DNA from: an uncultured Bacteroidales bacterium
GTDB taxonomy: Bacteria; Bacteroidota; Bacteroidia; Bacteroidales; P3
Length of the DNA stretch: 64,000 nt
Direction of reading: 5' to 3'
NCBI GenBank assembly: GCA_937915785.1
Contig: CALGGY010000050.1
Span: 4,342-68,341 of the forward strand
The position numbers were made by a program, and so were the translations under genes. Shown piece by piece: positions 43,638 to 52,934 of this stretch (its first letter is position 1; every line of letters starts with the position of its first letter). Under the pieces are notes generated by a model. The model was given only the letters and a program-made list of their open reading frames with translations, did not search any database and was not told the DNA's origin.

Positions 43638-44621
43638 ATGAAAATAGCTGTTGTAGGAGCCACCGGACTTGTGGGTGGCGTTATGCTTAAAGTGCTGGAG
43701 GAGCGTGGGTTCGCCAATTGCGAGATAATCCCCGCCGCCTCGCCGAAATCCGTGAGCAAGGAAATTGATTTTGCCGGACGCAAGCTCAAAGTGGTGTCCG
43801 TGACCGATGCCATTGCCATGAAACCAGAATATGCCGTTTTTTCGGCCGGAGCCCCGGCCTCGAAGGAATACGCGCCAATCTTTGCCGAAGCGGGAACCAC
43901 CGTTATCGACAACTCGTCGGCGTGGCGCAAAGAGCCCGAAATACCCCTGGTGGTGCCCGAAATCAACTTCGATGTTATAAAATCCTCCGACCGCATCATC
44001 GCCAACCCCAACTGCTCCACAATACAGATGGTGCTGGCGGTGTCGCAGCTGCACAAGGCTTACAAAATCAAACGGTTGGTGATATCCACCTACCAGAGCG
44101 TTACCGGCACCGGCATCAAAGCCGTGCGACAGCTGGAGGCCGAGGAGCAGGGACTCGAAGCCGACATGGCCTACCCCTACCCCATACACCGCAACCTGTT
44201 CCCCCACGGCGGCGACTTCCAAGCCGACGGCTACACCACAGAGGAGCAAAAACTCGTTGACGAAACCCGTAAAATACTGCGCGACAACAACATAGCTATC
44301 ACCGCCACCGTGGCGCGCGTACCCGTGGTGGGCGGACATTCCGAAGCCGTGAACATAGAGTTTGAACGCGACTACGACCTCGGCGAGGCTATTCGCATCA
44401 TTGCCAACACCGAAGGGGTAACCCTCTGCAACGACAACGCCGCGCTGCAATACCCCATGCCCATGTTCGCCCATGGCAAGGACGACGTGTTTGTGGGACG
44501 CATACGCCGCGACTTTTCGCAACCCAACTCGCTGAACCTGTGGGTGGTGGCCGACAACCTGCGCAAAGGCGCCGCCACCAACGCCATCGAAATTCTGCAA
44601 AAGCTAATTGCAACACGCTAA
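43638..44621 (+). CDS. asd: Aspartate-semialdehyde dehydrogenase
   Basis: 327 residues from ATG 43638 (MKIAVVGATGLVGG); the frame is open to a TTG at 43617, which would lie at the transcription start. The NADP site is GATGLVGG, the catalytic Cys is in NPNCSTIQMV, and SGTGIK-like STYQSVTGTGIKAV and RVPVVGGHSEAV (catalytic His) are present. It makes aspartate semialdehyde for Lys/DAP, Thr and Met. It leads asd-gldH-uvrC. Confidence 0.97.
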   Translation: MKIAVVGATGLVGGVMLKVLEERGFANCEIIPAASPKSVSKEIDFAGRKLKVVSVTDAIAMKPEYAVFSAGAPASKEYAPIFAEAGTTVIDNSSAWRKEPEIPLVVPEINFDVIKSSDRIIANPNCSTIQMVLAVSQLHKAYKIKRLVISTYQSVTGTGIKAVRQLEAEEQGLEADMAYPYPIHRNLFPHGGDFQADGYTTEEQKLVDETRKILRDNNIAITATVARVPVVGGHSEAVNIEFERDYDLGEAIRIIANTEGVTLCNDNAALQYPMPMFAHGKDDVFVGRIRRDFSQPNSLNLWVVADNLRKGAATNAIEILQKLIATR

Positions 44622-44641
44622 CCCCAAAAACCTTACACACA

Positions 44642-45130
44642 ATGAAAAAAATACTGCTTTTCGCCACCATAGCAATAGGCCTGCTTGCCGCCTGTTCCGA
44701 AAACAAAATAATAATCGACGAAACCCACACATTTGCCGACTCGAAATGGCAACGCTTTGAACCCGAAGTGTTTAAGTTCGACATCAACGACACCGCAGCC
44801 TGCTACGACATTTATTTCAATTTCCGTATAGACACTGCCACCTTCCGCTCCGACAACCTGCCTTTCATCTGCACCCTTGTCGAACGCGAGGACTACAAAC
44901 GCACCTTGACTACCGAAATTGCCATTCGCGACAAACGCGGAATATGGCTGGGAACACCGGTGGGACAGTTCTATGAATACCGCCGCAAAGTGCGCGAATA
45001 TTTCTTTTTCAATGCCAAAGGCCCGCACGAGCTGCAAGTGAAAAACGGCTCGCAATTCCTTGAAGCTGCGGGATTTATCTCATTCGGGATAAAGATAGAA
45101 AAAGTGAACATGGACCTGAAAATAGAATAA
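44642..45130 (+). CDS. gldH: GldH-like lipoprotein
   Basis: 162 residues with a lipoprotein signal (LFATIAIGLLAACSENK) and the GldH pattern: HTFADSKWQRFEPEVFKFDI, YDIYFNFRIDTATFRSDNLP, and the end GFISFGIKIEKVNMDLK. GldH is needed for gliding in Flavobacterium, but orthologues are present in non-motile Bacteroidales, where the role is unknown. It starts 20 bases after asd; uvrC begins 2 bases later. Confidence 0.85.
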   Translation: MKKILLFATIAIGLLAACSENKIIIDETHTFADSKWQRFEPEVFKFDINDTAACYDIYFNFRIDTATFRSDNLPFICTLVEREDYKRTLTTEIAIRDKRGIWLGTPVGQFYEYRRKVREYFFFNAKGPHELQVKNGSQFLEAAGFISFGIKIEKVNMDLKIE

Positions 45131-45132
45131 CA

Positions 45133-46962
45133 GTGACCGCCGACAGGAGTTTCAACCGCAATTTCGACCACATCGAGCAACAGCTGAAAACGTTGCCCGA
45201 AACTCCCGGCGTGTACCAGTATTTCGACGAAAACGACTGTCTGCTGTACGTTGGCAAAGCCCGCAACCTGAGCCGCCGCGTGCATTCTTATTTCAACCAT
45301 TTCGACGACCTCTCGCCAAAAATCAAGATGCTGGTGCGCAAGATTTACACCGTGCGATACACCGTGGTCCCCACCGAGGTGGACGCCCTGCTGCTCGAAA
45401 ACAACCTCATCAAAACCCTTCAGCCCAAGTACAACAGCATGCTGAAGGACGACAAAACGTACCCCTACCTGTGCCTCACCAACGAGGAGTTTCCGCGTCT
45501 GCTCTTCACCCGCGACCGCACCAAACTACGCGGCACTTTTTTCGGACCATATCCTAACCAAAAGATACTGCGCGAGTTACAAGGCATGATACGCGACGTG
45601 TTCATGTATCGCACCTGCAAGCTGCCGCTTACGCGAAAAACCATAGAACAAGGCAAGTTCAAGGCGTGCATCAACGCGCAGATAGGTCTGTGCAACGCCC
45701 CCTGCACCGGCAACGAGAGCCACGAGCACTACCAAGCCACAATAGAAAGCATACGACGCATACTGAAAGGCGATTTCGGCGAAACGCTGAACGAGCTGAA
45801 AGCGGAGATGTTGTGCCACGCCGACGCTCTCGAATTTGAAAAAGCCGAAGCCGCAAAACAGAAAATAATGCTGCTGAACCAGTACCAGAGCCGATCCACA
45901 GTGGTGGACACCTCGGTGCGCGACCTCGACGTGTTCTCCATCCTCAGCGACGAGAAATTTGCCTACATCAATATGATGCGCATAAAAAACGGCGGCATAA
46001 TACACTCGTTTTCAACAGAAATAAAAAAACAGCTCGACGAAAGCGACGCCGACATACTTGCCGTGATAATCCCCGAACTGCACCAAACCACCCAAAGCAC
46101 TGCCAAAGAGGTGGTTGTGCCGATAAAAGTGGACATTCCCGACGACTACCTGCAACAGACCATTCCAACACGCGGAGCACGCAAGGATTTGCTGGAACTA
46201 TCGCTGCGCAACGTAAAATTCTATCAGCACGAGCGTTTCAGCCAACGGCTGCTGGTGGACCCCGACGCAGGCAAGACGCAGCTTTTGGAAAAGATTCAGA
46301 AAGAGTTGGGGCTTCCCGAACTGCCACGCAACATAGAGTGTTTCGACAACAGCAACATACAGGGCGAATTCGCGGTGGCCGCCATGGTGCATTTCACCGA
46401 CGGCAAGCCCGACCGCCAGCAGTACCGCCATTTCAACATCAAAACTGTTGACGGTCCTGACGACTACGCCTCGATGGAGGAGGTGGTGCGCCGCCGCTAC
46501 AAACGTCTGCGCGACGAGCAGAAACCCATGCCCCAGCTGATAATAGTGGACGGCGGCAAAGGTCAGATGGAGGTGGCGCGCCGTGTGCTGTGCGACGAGC
46601 TGGGACTCTCTATCCCCATTGCCGGACTTGCCAAGGACGACCGCCACCGCACTTCAGAGCTGCTGTACGGATTCCCGCCCGTAAGCATAGGCATAGCGCC
46701 ACGCAGCCCGTTGTTTCACCTGCTGGAGCAGATACAGAACGAGGTGCACCGTTTCGCCATCACCTTCCACCGCAACAAACGATCCAAAGGCACCTTCAAG
46801 ACCGCCCTTACGGAGATTCCCGGCATCGGCGAGACAACGGCACGTGAGCTGCTGCTGCAGTTCAAATCGGTGAAACAAATCAAAAACACCCCCATCGAGG
46901 ACCTCGCCAAAGTCGTAGGCATGGCAAAAGCCAAAGTGGTGTACGAACACTTTAGAAGTTAG
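45133..46962 (+). CDS. uvrC: Excinuclease ABC subunit C
   Basis: 609 residues from a GTG start 2 bases after gldH. The GIY-YIG nuclease is at ~20-95 (GVYQYFDENDCLLYVGKARN), the UVR helix at ~215-245 (ADALEFEKAEAAKQKI), the RNase H-like second nuclease at ~400-480 (IECFDNSNIQGEFAVAAMV), and C-terminal helix-hairpin-helix repeats at ~555-606 (LTEIPGIGETTARELLLQF; VVGMAKAKVVYEHF). It cuts on both sides of lesions with UvrAB. Its last 14 codons reappear, inverted, fused to asd at 52304-52345. Confidence 0.97.
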   Translation: MTADRSFNRNFDHIEQQLKTLPETPGVYQYFDENDCLLYVGKARNLSRRVHSYFNHFDDLSPKIKMLVRKIYTVRYTVVPTEVDALLLENNLIKTLQPKYNSMLKDDKTYPYLCLTNEEFPRLLFTRDRTKLRGTFFGPYPNQKILRELQGMIRDVFMYRTCKLPLTRKTIEQGKFKACINAQIGLCNAPCTGNESHEHYQATIESIRRILKGDFGETLNELKAEMLCHADALEFEKAEAAKQKIMLLNQYQSRSTVVDTSVRDLDVFSILSDEKFAYINMMRIKNGGIIHSFSTEIKKQLDESDADILAVIIPELHQTTQSTAKEVVVPIKVDIPDDYLQQTIPTRGARKDLLELSLRNVKFYQHERFSQRLLVDPDAGKTQLLEKIQKELGLPELPRNIECFDNSNIQGEFAVAAMVHFTDGKPDRQQYRHFNIKTVDGPDDYASMEEVVRRRYKRLRDEQKPMPQLIIVDGGKGQMEVARRVLCDELGLSIPIAGLAKDDRHRTSELLYGFPPVSIGIAPRSPLFHLLEQIQNEVHRFAITFHRNKRSKGTFKTALTEIPGIGETTARELLLQFKSVKQIKNTPIEDLAKVVGMAKAKVVYEHFRS

Positions 46963-46993
46963 AAGTTGAAACTTGAAAAATAATCGTTCGGGA

Positions 46994-47016
46994 TTATTGG
47001 TGTCCGATAAAAACTA
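46994..47016 (+). repeat. Single copy of a 23-bp mobile-element end after uvrC
   Basis: The core is GGTGTCCGATAAAAAC. It is the exact reverse complement of 53074-53096 and matches 52577-52599 with a few changes. Bases 47017-47410 beyond it are A/T-rich with no protein I can name; short open frames occur on both strands and look decayed, so this may be an element remnant. Confidence 0.75.
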
Positions 47017-47410
47017 TGGACTTTTGACACAAATCTATTATCTTTTTCGCAACTTTGCAAAATCAAATTTTGAAATAATCATAATGTTGCATTTATTTGT
47101 TGGATTTAGGTTTAAATATTCGTTTTGTAATTGGGCGGGATTTTTTTTCTTGAAAGTTCTTTCAATATTCCTTGCTTGTCTACGCCATTGCCGATAGACA
47201 ATTACGATTTTGACGAGTATTACAGAACCGGTTATATCGCTTATTGCTCCTTTGACCTCAATCCCGGCGTAAGTTTCCACATCTGAACCCAAGCAAAACA
47301 CCAATTTAGATTTTGCTTTTTTTTGGCAACAATGTTGATGATGTATCGTGCTGTATTTTAGTGTTATATGAAAATCAACATTGCGATGTAAAAAAAACTT
47401 GCCATAAAAC

Positions 47411-47441
47411 TTGCACAATATCATAAAAAAGAGTATTTTTG
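47411..47441 (+). promoter_or_regulatory. Promoter of the hydrogenase operon (-33 TTGC, -7 TATTTTTG)
   Basis: TTGC at 47411-47414 and TATTTTTG at 47434-47441 are 19 bases apart, the spacing of Bacteroidetes housekeeping promoters. The leader to ATG 47522 is ~75 bases and ends with an unusually good Shine-Dalgarno sequence (AAAGGAG) 7 bases before the start. Confidence 0.8.
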
Positions 47442-47521
47442 CAATTCGAAAAAATGTTCCTTTTTGGGACTTTTTTTAGTTAATAAAATAATTTAATATA
47501 CACAAATAAAGGAGATTACAC

Positions 47522-47917
47522 ATGACAAAAGTAAAATCATTAGCTGAACTGAAAGCGATGAGAGAAAAACTGCAAAACTCCCTCGACGTACGTGAGAAGA
47601 GCGAACACCCCGAATCGCTTGTTCAGGTTAAGGTTGCCATGGCCACATGCGGTATCGCCGCCGGTGCCAAACAAGTTATGGAACACATGATGGTAAAAGC
47701 CGACGAGCTTAAAATACCCTGTGTTTTCACCCAAACAGGATGTATGGGCTACTGCCATGCCGAACCCACCATCGAAGTGCGCGTTCCCGGCCGCGAACCG
47801 ATAGTTTTCGGACACGTGGACAACAACCGTGCCGACGAAATTCTGACCAAATACGTTCAGAACAACGAACTCGTGGAAGGCATCATACCCGTAAACTACG
47901 AAGTTATTGACAAATAA
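47522..47917 (+). CDS. Thioredoxin-like [2Fe-2S] ferredoxin subunit of the hydrogenase operon
   Basis: A 131-residue protein. After a charged helix (SLAELKAMREKLQNSL) it carries a thioredoxin-like [2Fe-2S] domain with Cys ligands in ATCGIAAGAK and TQTGCMGYCHAEP. It resembles the small ferredoxin-like subunit encoded with NADH-linked [FeFe] hydrogenases in anaerobes and the N-terminal domain of HydB. Role: electron wiring near HydB. It is the first gene of the operon, 14 bases before hydB, with GGAGG-like sequence ahead of both starts. Confidence 0.9.
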   Translation: MTKVKSLAELKAMREKLQNSLDVREKSEHPESLVQVKVAMATCGIAAGAKQVMEHMMVKADELKIPCVFTQTGCMGYCHAEPTIEVRVPGREPIVFGHVDNNRADEILTKYVQNNELVEGIIPVNYEVIDK

Positions 47918-47931
47918 TCGGAGGAAAACAC

Positions 47932-49746
47932 ATGGCAAAATTCAAGATGCACGTACTGGTTTGCGGCGGCACAGGATGCAAATCGTCCAACAGCCTGCAA
48001 ATCATCGAAAATTTCAAATCCCATATTGCTAAAAACAACCTACAGGACGATGTCCAGGTTATCAAAACCGGATGCTTCGGCTTCTGCGAACAGGGCCCCA
48101 TCGTCAAAATAATGCCCGACAACACTTTCTACACACGCGTTAAACCCGAAGATGTGGAACGTATCGTAAACGAGCACCTCATCAAAGGCCGTAAAGTGCC
48201 CGAACTGCTCTACACCAACCCCGAAAACAAAGAGCACGTGAGCGACTCCAAACATATGGATTTCTACAAAAAACAAATCCGTATCGCCCTGCGCAACTGC
48301 GGTTTCATCGATCCCGAAAACATCGACGAATGCATTAGCCGCGGCGGCTACGAAGCCCTCGGCAAATGCTTGAGCGAGATGACCCCCGAACAGGTTGTAG
48401 CCGAAGTGAAAGCCTCCGGACTTAGAGGCCGCGGCGGCGCCGGCTTCCCCACAGGTCTCAAATGGGAACTCTGTGCCAAAAACAAAGCCGACCAGAAATA
48501 CGTCATCTGCAACGCCGACGAAGGCGATCCCGGCGCATTTATGGACCGCTCCATCCTTGAAGGCGACCCCAACAGCGTCATCGAAGCCATGGCAATATGC
48601 GGCTACGCCATCGGTGCCACCAAAGGTCTGATATACATCCGAGCCGAATATCCCCTGGCCATCGACCGTCTGAAAATTGCCATCAGCCAAGCCCGCGAAT
48701 ACGGCCTCCTCGGAACCGACATCCTCGGCAGCGGCTTCGATTTCGACATCGAACTGCGTTACGGCGCCGGCGCTTTCGTGTGCGGTGAGGAAACAGCCCT
48801 TATCCACTCCATGGAAGGTATGCGCGGCGAACCTACCCTGAAACCCCCATTCCCCGCTGTTAGCGGCTATCTGGGAAAACCCTCCAATGTAAACAACGTT
48901 GAAACCTTCGCCAACGTGCCCGTTATCATCACCAAGGGCGCCGAATGGTTCAGCAAAATAGGTACCGAAAAATCCAAAGGAACAAAAGTGTTTGCCCTTG
49001 CCGGACAGATCAACAACGTGGGTCTGATCGAGGTCCCCATGGGAATCACCCTCCGCGAAATCATATACGAAATCGGCGGCGGCATCAAAGGCGGACGCAA
49101 ATTCAAAGCCGTTCAAACCGGCGGCCCCTCCGGCGGATGCTTGACAGAAAAACACCTCGACACCCCCATCGACTACGAAAGCCTTATGGCTGCCGGCTCC
49201 ATGATGGGCTCCGGCGGTATGGTGGTTATGGACGAGACTTCGTGCATGCCCGCTATCGCTAAATTCTACCTCGAATTCACCTGCGAGGAAAGCTGCGGTA
49301 AATGTACCCCCTGCCGCGTTGGTAACAAACGTCTGTGCGAAATACTCGACAAAATTACCAAAGGCAACGGCACTATGAAAGACCTCGAAGACCTCCGCAA
49401 CCTTGCAGCCGTTATCAAAGACACCGCCCTCTGCGGACTAGGTCAGACCTCGCCAAACCCCGTGCTCTCCACCATGGACAACTTTATGGAAGAATACGTG
49501 GAACACGTGCAGGACAAGAAATGCCGTGCCGGTGTCTGCAAGTCGCTCATGAGCTACGTTATCGACAAGGAAGTTTGTATCGGATGCGGCAAATGCGCCA
49601 AAGGCTGTCCCGCCGAGGCCATCAGCAAAACCGACTACATCGCCCCCAGCCACAAACTGCCCTCGATGGTTATCGACTCACAAAAATGTATCAAATGCGG
49701 TGCTTGTATCAGCGGCTGTAAGTTTGGTGCTATTTCTGTAAAATAA
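47932..49746 (+). CDS. hydB: NADH-binding hydrogenase subunit HydB (NuoF-like)
   Basis: 604 residues in this order: a thioredoxin-like [2Fe-2S] domain (VCGGTGCKSSNS; TGCFGFCEQGP), a NuoF core with the NADH loop GLRGRGGAGFPTGLKWE and FMN site NADEGDPGAFMDR, an SLBB segment, a [4Fe-4S] site ESCGKCTPCRVG, and a C-terminal 2x[4Fe-4S] ferredoxin (CIGCGKCAKGCPAEA; CIKCGACISGCKFGA). This is the beta subunit architecture of electron-bifurcating or NADH-dependent [FeFe] hydrogenases. hydA follows 30 bases downstream. Confidence 0.95.
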   Translation: MAKFKMHVLVCGGTGCKSSNSLQIIENFKSHIAKNNLQDDVQVIKTGCFGFCEQGPIVKIMPDNTFYTRVKPEDVERIVNEHLIKGRKVPELLYTNPENKEHVSDSKHMDFYKKQIRIALRNCGFIDPENIDECISRGGYEALGKCLSEMTPEQVVAEVKASGLRGRGGAGFPTGLKWELCAKNKADQKYVICNADEGDPGAFMDRSILEGDPNSVIEAMAICGYAIGATKGLIYIRAEYPLAIDRLKIAISQAREYGLLGTDILGSGFDFDIELRYGAGAFVCGEETALIHSMEGMRGEPTLKPPFPAVSGYLGKPSNVNNVETFANVPVIITKGAEWFSKIGTEKSKGTKVFALAGQINNVGLIEVPMGITLREIIYEIGGGIKGGRKFKAVQTGGPSGGCLTEKHLDTPIDYESLMAAGSMMGSGGMVVMDETSCMPAIAKFYLEFTCEESCGKCTPCRVGNKRLCEILDKITKGNGTMKDLEDLRNLAAVIKDTALCGLGQTSPNPVLSTMDNFMEEYVEHVQDKKCRAGVCKSLMSYVIDKEVCIGCGKCAKGCPAEAISKTDYIAPSHKLPSMVIDSQKCIKCGACISGCKFGAISVK

Positions 49747-49776
49747 ATTGGTAAACTATTTAAAAATTATTAGAAA

Positions 49777-51543
49777 ATGGTAAAATTAACGATAGATAAC
49801 AAACCGGTAGAAGTAGCAGAAGGCACAACAATACTGAAAGCCGCCCGCCAAGCCGGTATCAATATTCCCACCCTGTGTTATTTCGAACTGGCAGGGATGA
49901 AATTCGAGAACAAACCCGGCGGATGCCGTGTTTGCGTTGTAGAAGTGGAAGGCCGCCGCAACCTGGCTCCCGCTTGCGCAACCGATGTTATGGAAGGTAT
50001 GGTGGTTCACACCAACAGTCCGCGAGTTATCAACGCACGCCGCACCGTGGTTGAACTGATACTCTCCGACCACCCCAACGACTGTCTGCAATGCGAGAAA
50101 TCCGGCGACTGCGAACTGCAGGCCCTCGCCGTGAAACTGGGTATCCGCGAAATACCTTACAAAGGCGAACAATCCACCTACAAAACCGACACAACCCTCT
50201 CCGTTTACCGCGACATGAACAAATGCGTTATGTGCCGCCGTTGCGAGACCATGTGTAACAAAATCCAGAGCGCTGGCGCACTGTCGGGCGTAAACCGCGG
50301 CTTCCAAGCCGTTGTCTCACCCGCTTTCGAACAACCCCTCGGCGAGTCGTCGTGCATCAACTGCGGACAGTGCGTTCAAGTGTGTCCCGTTGGAGCACTC
50401 ACTTTGGTGGACAACATCGGCGACGTGATGAAAGCCATCGCAGATCCTAAAAAGACCGTGGTTGTTCAAACCGCTCCCGCAGTACGTGTGGCTCTTGGCG
50501 AAGAATTCGGCATGGAACCCGGCACAATCGTTACCGGCAAAATGGCCGCCGCTCTCCGTCGCATGGGCTTCGACTATGTGTTCGACACCGACTGGAGCGC
50601 CGACCTCACCATCATGGAAGAAGGCACCGAGCTGCTGCAGCGTGTAGGCAAAGTGCTCAATGGCGAAAAAGCCGTTCTGCCCCAGTTCACCAGCTGCTGC
50701 CCCGCTTGGGTTGCTTTTGCTGAAAAGAACTTCCCCGATTTGCTGCCCAACCTGTCCACAGCTAAATCGCCGCAACAGATGTTCGGCCCCGCCTGCAAAA
50801 ACTACTTCGCCCAAAAAATAGGCGTTAAGCGCGAAGACATGGTAGTGGTATCCGTAATGCCCTGCTTGGCCAAGAAGAGCGAGGTGGCACGCGACGAGTT
50901 CAAAGTGAACGGCGACCCAGACGTGAACTTCTCCATCTCCACCCGTGAGCTGGCACACATGATCAAACAGTTCAACATCGACCTCAACGATATGCCTGAG
51001 GAAGACTTCGACAGCCCTCTCGGCGAATCCACAGGTGCTGCCGTTATTTTCGGCGCCACCGGCGGTGTTATGGAAGCAGCCCTTCGTACCGCTTACGAAA
51101 AGCATACCAAGAAAACTCTGCCTCGTCTCGATTTCGAAGAAGTACGTGGATTGGACGGCGTTAAGACAGCCACCGTTGATTTCGACGGTCTGCCCGTGAA
51201 AGTGGCCGTATGCCACACCCTTGCCAACGCTCGCGCCATGATGGAAGAGGTGCGCAACGGCAACCCCAGAGGTTTCCACTTTATCGAAGTTATGGCTTGC
51301 CCCGGCGGCTGTATCGGCGGCGCTGGCCAACCCTACCACCACGGCAACAGCGACATCATACGCAAACGTATGGAAGCCATCTACCGTGAAGACGCTGGCA
51401 AACCCATCCGCAAATCGCACGAAAATCCTGATATCATTGCGATATACAAGGAATACTACGGCGAACCTTGCAGCCACCTCAGCCACGAACAGCTCCATAC
51501 ACATTACTTCGACAGAACCAAGAAAATCGAAGTGGAAAAATAA
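49777..51543 (+). CDS. hydA: [FeFe] hydrogenase catalytic subunit HydA
   Basis: 588 residues: N-terminal [2Fe-2S] (NIPTLCYFELAG; GGCRVCVVEVEG), a His-Cys3 cluster (HPNDCLQCEKSGDCEL), two [4Fe-4S] (CVMCRRCETMC; CINCGQCVQVCPVGA) and the H-cluster domain with L1 TSCCPAW (~304), L2 MPCLAKKSE (~361) and L3 MACPGGCIGGAGQP (~505). All H-cluster ligands are present. The size and the HydB/HydC partners fit the trimeric group A3-type enzyme. Maturases HydE, HydF and HydG are not in the window. Confidence 0.97.
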   Translation: MVKLTIDNKPVEVAEGTTILKAARQAGINIPTLCYFELAGMKFENKPGGCRVCVVEVEGRRNLAPACATDVMEGMVVHTNSPRVINARRTVVELILSDHPNDCLQCEKSGDCELQALAVKLGIREIPYKGEQSTYKTDTTLSVYRDMNKCVMCRRCETMCNKIQSAGALSGVNRGFQAVVSPAFEQPLGESSCINCGQCVQVCPVGALTLVDNIGDVMKAIADPKKTVVVQTAPAVRVALGEEFGMEPGTIVTGKMAAALRRMGFDYVFDTDWSADLTIMEEGTELLQRVGKVLNGEKAVLPQFTSCCPAWVAFAEKNFPDLLPNLSTAKSPQQMFGPACKNYFAQKIGVKREDMVVVSVMPCLAKKSEVARDEFKVNGDPDVNFSISTRELAHMIKQFNIDLNDMPEEDFDSPLGESTGAAVIFGATGGVMEAALRTAYEKHTKKTLPRLDFEEVRGLDGVKTATVDFDGLPVKVAVCHTLANARAMMEEVRNGNPRGFHFIEVMACPGGCIGGAGQPYHHGNSDIIRKRMEAIYREDAGKPIRKSHENPDIIAIYKEYYGEPCSHLSHEQLHTHYFDRTKKIEVEK

Positions 51544-51570
51544 TGTTAATTTGTTAAATTATAATTCATT

Positions 51571-52050
51571 ATGGCTACAATAAAATTGTCACAAGACAAA
51601 CTGAATACGATAAAGGAAATCTGCGCTTCCTTTGGTAACAAATCCGGCGAAGTTATCAATGTTCTTCACCAAGTGCAGGGTAAATTTGGCTATCTGCCCG
51701 TTGAGGTTCAAGAGGTTGTTGCCCACGAACTGAACATGCCTGTGGCCAAAGTTTACGGTATTGTTTCGTTCTACTCTTTCTTCACCATGCAGCCCAAAGG
51801 AAAATACCCCATCTCGGTATGCTTGGGTACTGCCTGCTACGTGCGTGGCGCCGAAAAAGTGCTGGACGAATTCAAACGTCAGCTCAACATCAACGACGGC
51901 GGTGTTACCCCCGATGGCAAATTCTCCATCGACACACTGCGCTGCGTGGGAGCATGCGGTTTGGCACCCGTTGCTATGATTGGCGACAAGGTGTACGGCC
52001 GTCTCACCCCCGATATGGTGAAGGGCGTTATTGCTGAATACGCCGACTGA
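51571..52050 (+). CDS. hydC: Hydrogenase subunit HydC (NuoE-like)
   Basis: A 159-residue NuoE-like thioredoxin-fold [2Fe-2S] protein with Cys ligands in SVCLGTACYVRGA and LRCVGACGLAP, and the helical N-terminus VINVLHQVQGKFGYLPVEVQ. It passes electrons between HydB and HydA. In many bifurcating hydrogenases hydC comes first; here it is last, after hydA by 27 bases. A strong terminator follows 31 bases later. Confidence 0.95.
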   Translation: MATIKLSQDKLNTIKEICASFGNKSGEVINVLHQVQGKFGYLPVEVQEVVAHELNMPVAKVYGIVSFYSFFTMQPKGKYPISVCLGTACYVRGAEKVLDEFKRQLNINDGGVTPDGKFSIDTLRCVGACGLAPVAMIGDKVYGRLTPDMVKGVIAEYAD

Positions 52051-52081
52051 TAACGTAAACTCACTTACAAAATTTGCCAAT

Positions 52082-52114
52082 GGGGAGAATCGGAAACGAT
52101 TCTTCCCTTTTTTT
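52082..52114 (+). terminator. Rho-independent terminator of the hydrogenase operon
   Basis: An 11-bp stem (GGGGAGAATCG / CGATTCTTCCC with one wobble) and GAAA tetraloop, followed by seven T. Confidence 0.92.
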
Positions 52115-52303
52115 GCCTAATTACTGACTGCTGACGCCTAATCACAATTAGCACAAAACCAAATCCTAAACAAACAAAATGGCAACCCCAGCCGCCAAAG
52201 AGAAAGGGCAAATAAAGAATAAACGTACAGGAGTTAAAACGCCCAATAATTATGAAAGAGAAATCCAAGTATCTGAATATTTGAGTTTCTGAAAATCAGA
52301 TAT

Positions 52304-52465
52304 TCACGTTCTGAAATAATCGCACACCACTTTGGCTTTGGCCATACCCACCGATTTTGGCGAGGCGGCGGGGATTATCTCGCAGTTGGCAAAACCGCGT
52401 TCCTCAAGCCCTTGTAGCATTAGGCCACCCACAAGCCCGGCGGCTCATACAACAGCATTTTTCAT
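52304..52465 (-). pseudogene. Chimeric asd-uvrC pseudogene
   Basis: On the minus strand, ATG 52465 begins a 53-codon frame. Codons 1-39 copy the start of Asd (AAGLVGG, then LEERGFANCEIIPAASPKSV), and the last 14 codons copy the end of UvrC (VGMAKAKVVCDYFRT then stop). The join is in frame. Codon 7 is TGA, where intact asd has GGA. The intact genes lie at 43638 and 46962 on the plus strand, so this is an inverted copy of the asd-gldH-uvrC segment that has lost ~3.2 kb between CCTCGCC microhomologies present in both parents. The decayed asd upstream region is also copied (to about 52520). Confidence 0.85.
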
Positions 52466-52650
52466 CGTTTTTGTGTGTTTTAGTTTCTGTTTTCAAACTG
52501 AAAATTTTACGGAAAAATGTTTGATTACGGTATGCGAAAATTTGCTATTTTTCAATGCGTAGCGGTTAATATTTTTTTATTAGTGTCCGACAAAAAACGA
52601 ATACGAATTGTTTGGCGGCAGCCTAAAGGCATTGAGAAAAAAGCGTTACG

Positions 52651-52696
52651 ATGAAGAAACTGCCAGTGGCCGTTTCGATAACGAAGCGGAGAATAC
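52651..52696. repeat. Palindromic repeat, copy 1
   Basis: Starts ATGAAGAAACTGCCAGTGG and ends CGAAGCGGAGAATAC. The inner part GAAACTGCCA-g-TGGCCGTTTC forms a 10-bp stem with one mismatch. Confidence 0.85.
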
Positions 52697-52888
52697 GGAG
52701 AGTAGCGTTAAGAAGTCGTCACTGTTTGAGCATAGAAGCGGGTGCCGTTGTGAGCATTGTAACCATTTGTAAAACATGTGCTTTGCAATGAGTTTCGGTG
52801 TTAGTGCGAGTTTGACGACTTTAGCGGAACGCAGTTGTTTTTTAGCTTTTTTGTCACAGCCTTGAATTTTTGGTTCTTTTGTTTCAAG

Positions 52889-52934
52889 ATGAAGAAAGCT
52901 CCAGTGGAGCTTTCGATAGCGAAGCGGAGAACAC
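52889..52934. repeat. Palindromic repeat, copy 2
   Basis: Same frame as copy 1 but the stem is GAAAGCTCCA-g-TGGAGCTTTC (52894-52914), perfectly paired. The tail TTTCGATAGCGAAGCGGAGAA is shared, and a third copy of that tail alone lies at 52960-52980. Confidence 0.88.

Noticed and set aside
43562..44600. Long minus-strand frames opposite asd
   Set aside because: They are antisense shadows caused by GC-rich third positions; the plus frame has all Asd motifs. The same holds for long frames opposite hydB, hydA, nqrA, nqrB, ftsH and proS.
47038..47424. 128-codon minus-strand open frame after uvrC as a gene
   Set aside because: Its sequence is low in family-like pattern and runs from just upstream of the hydrogenase promoter box into the mobile-element end; short decayed frames exist on both strands.
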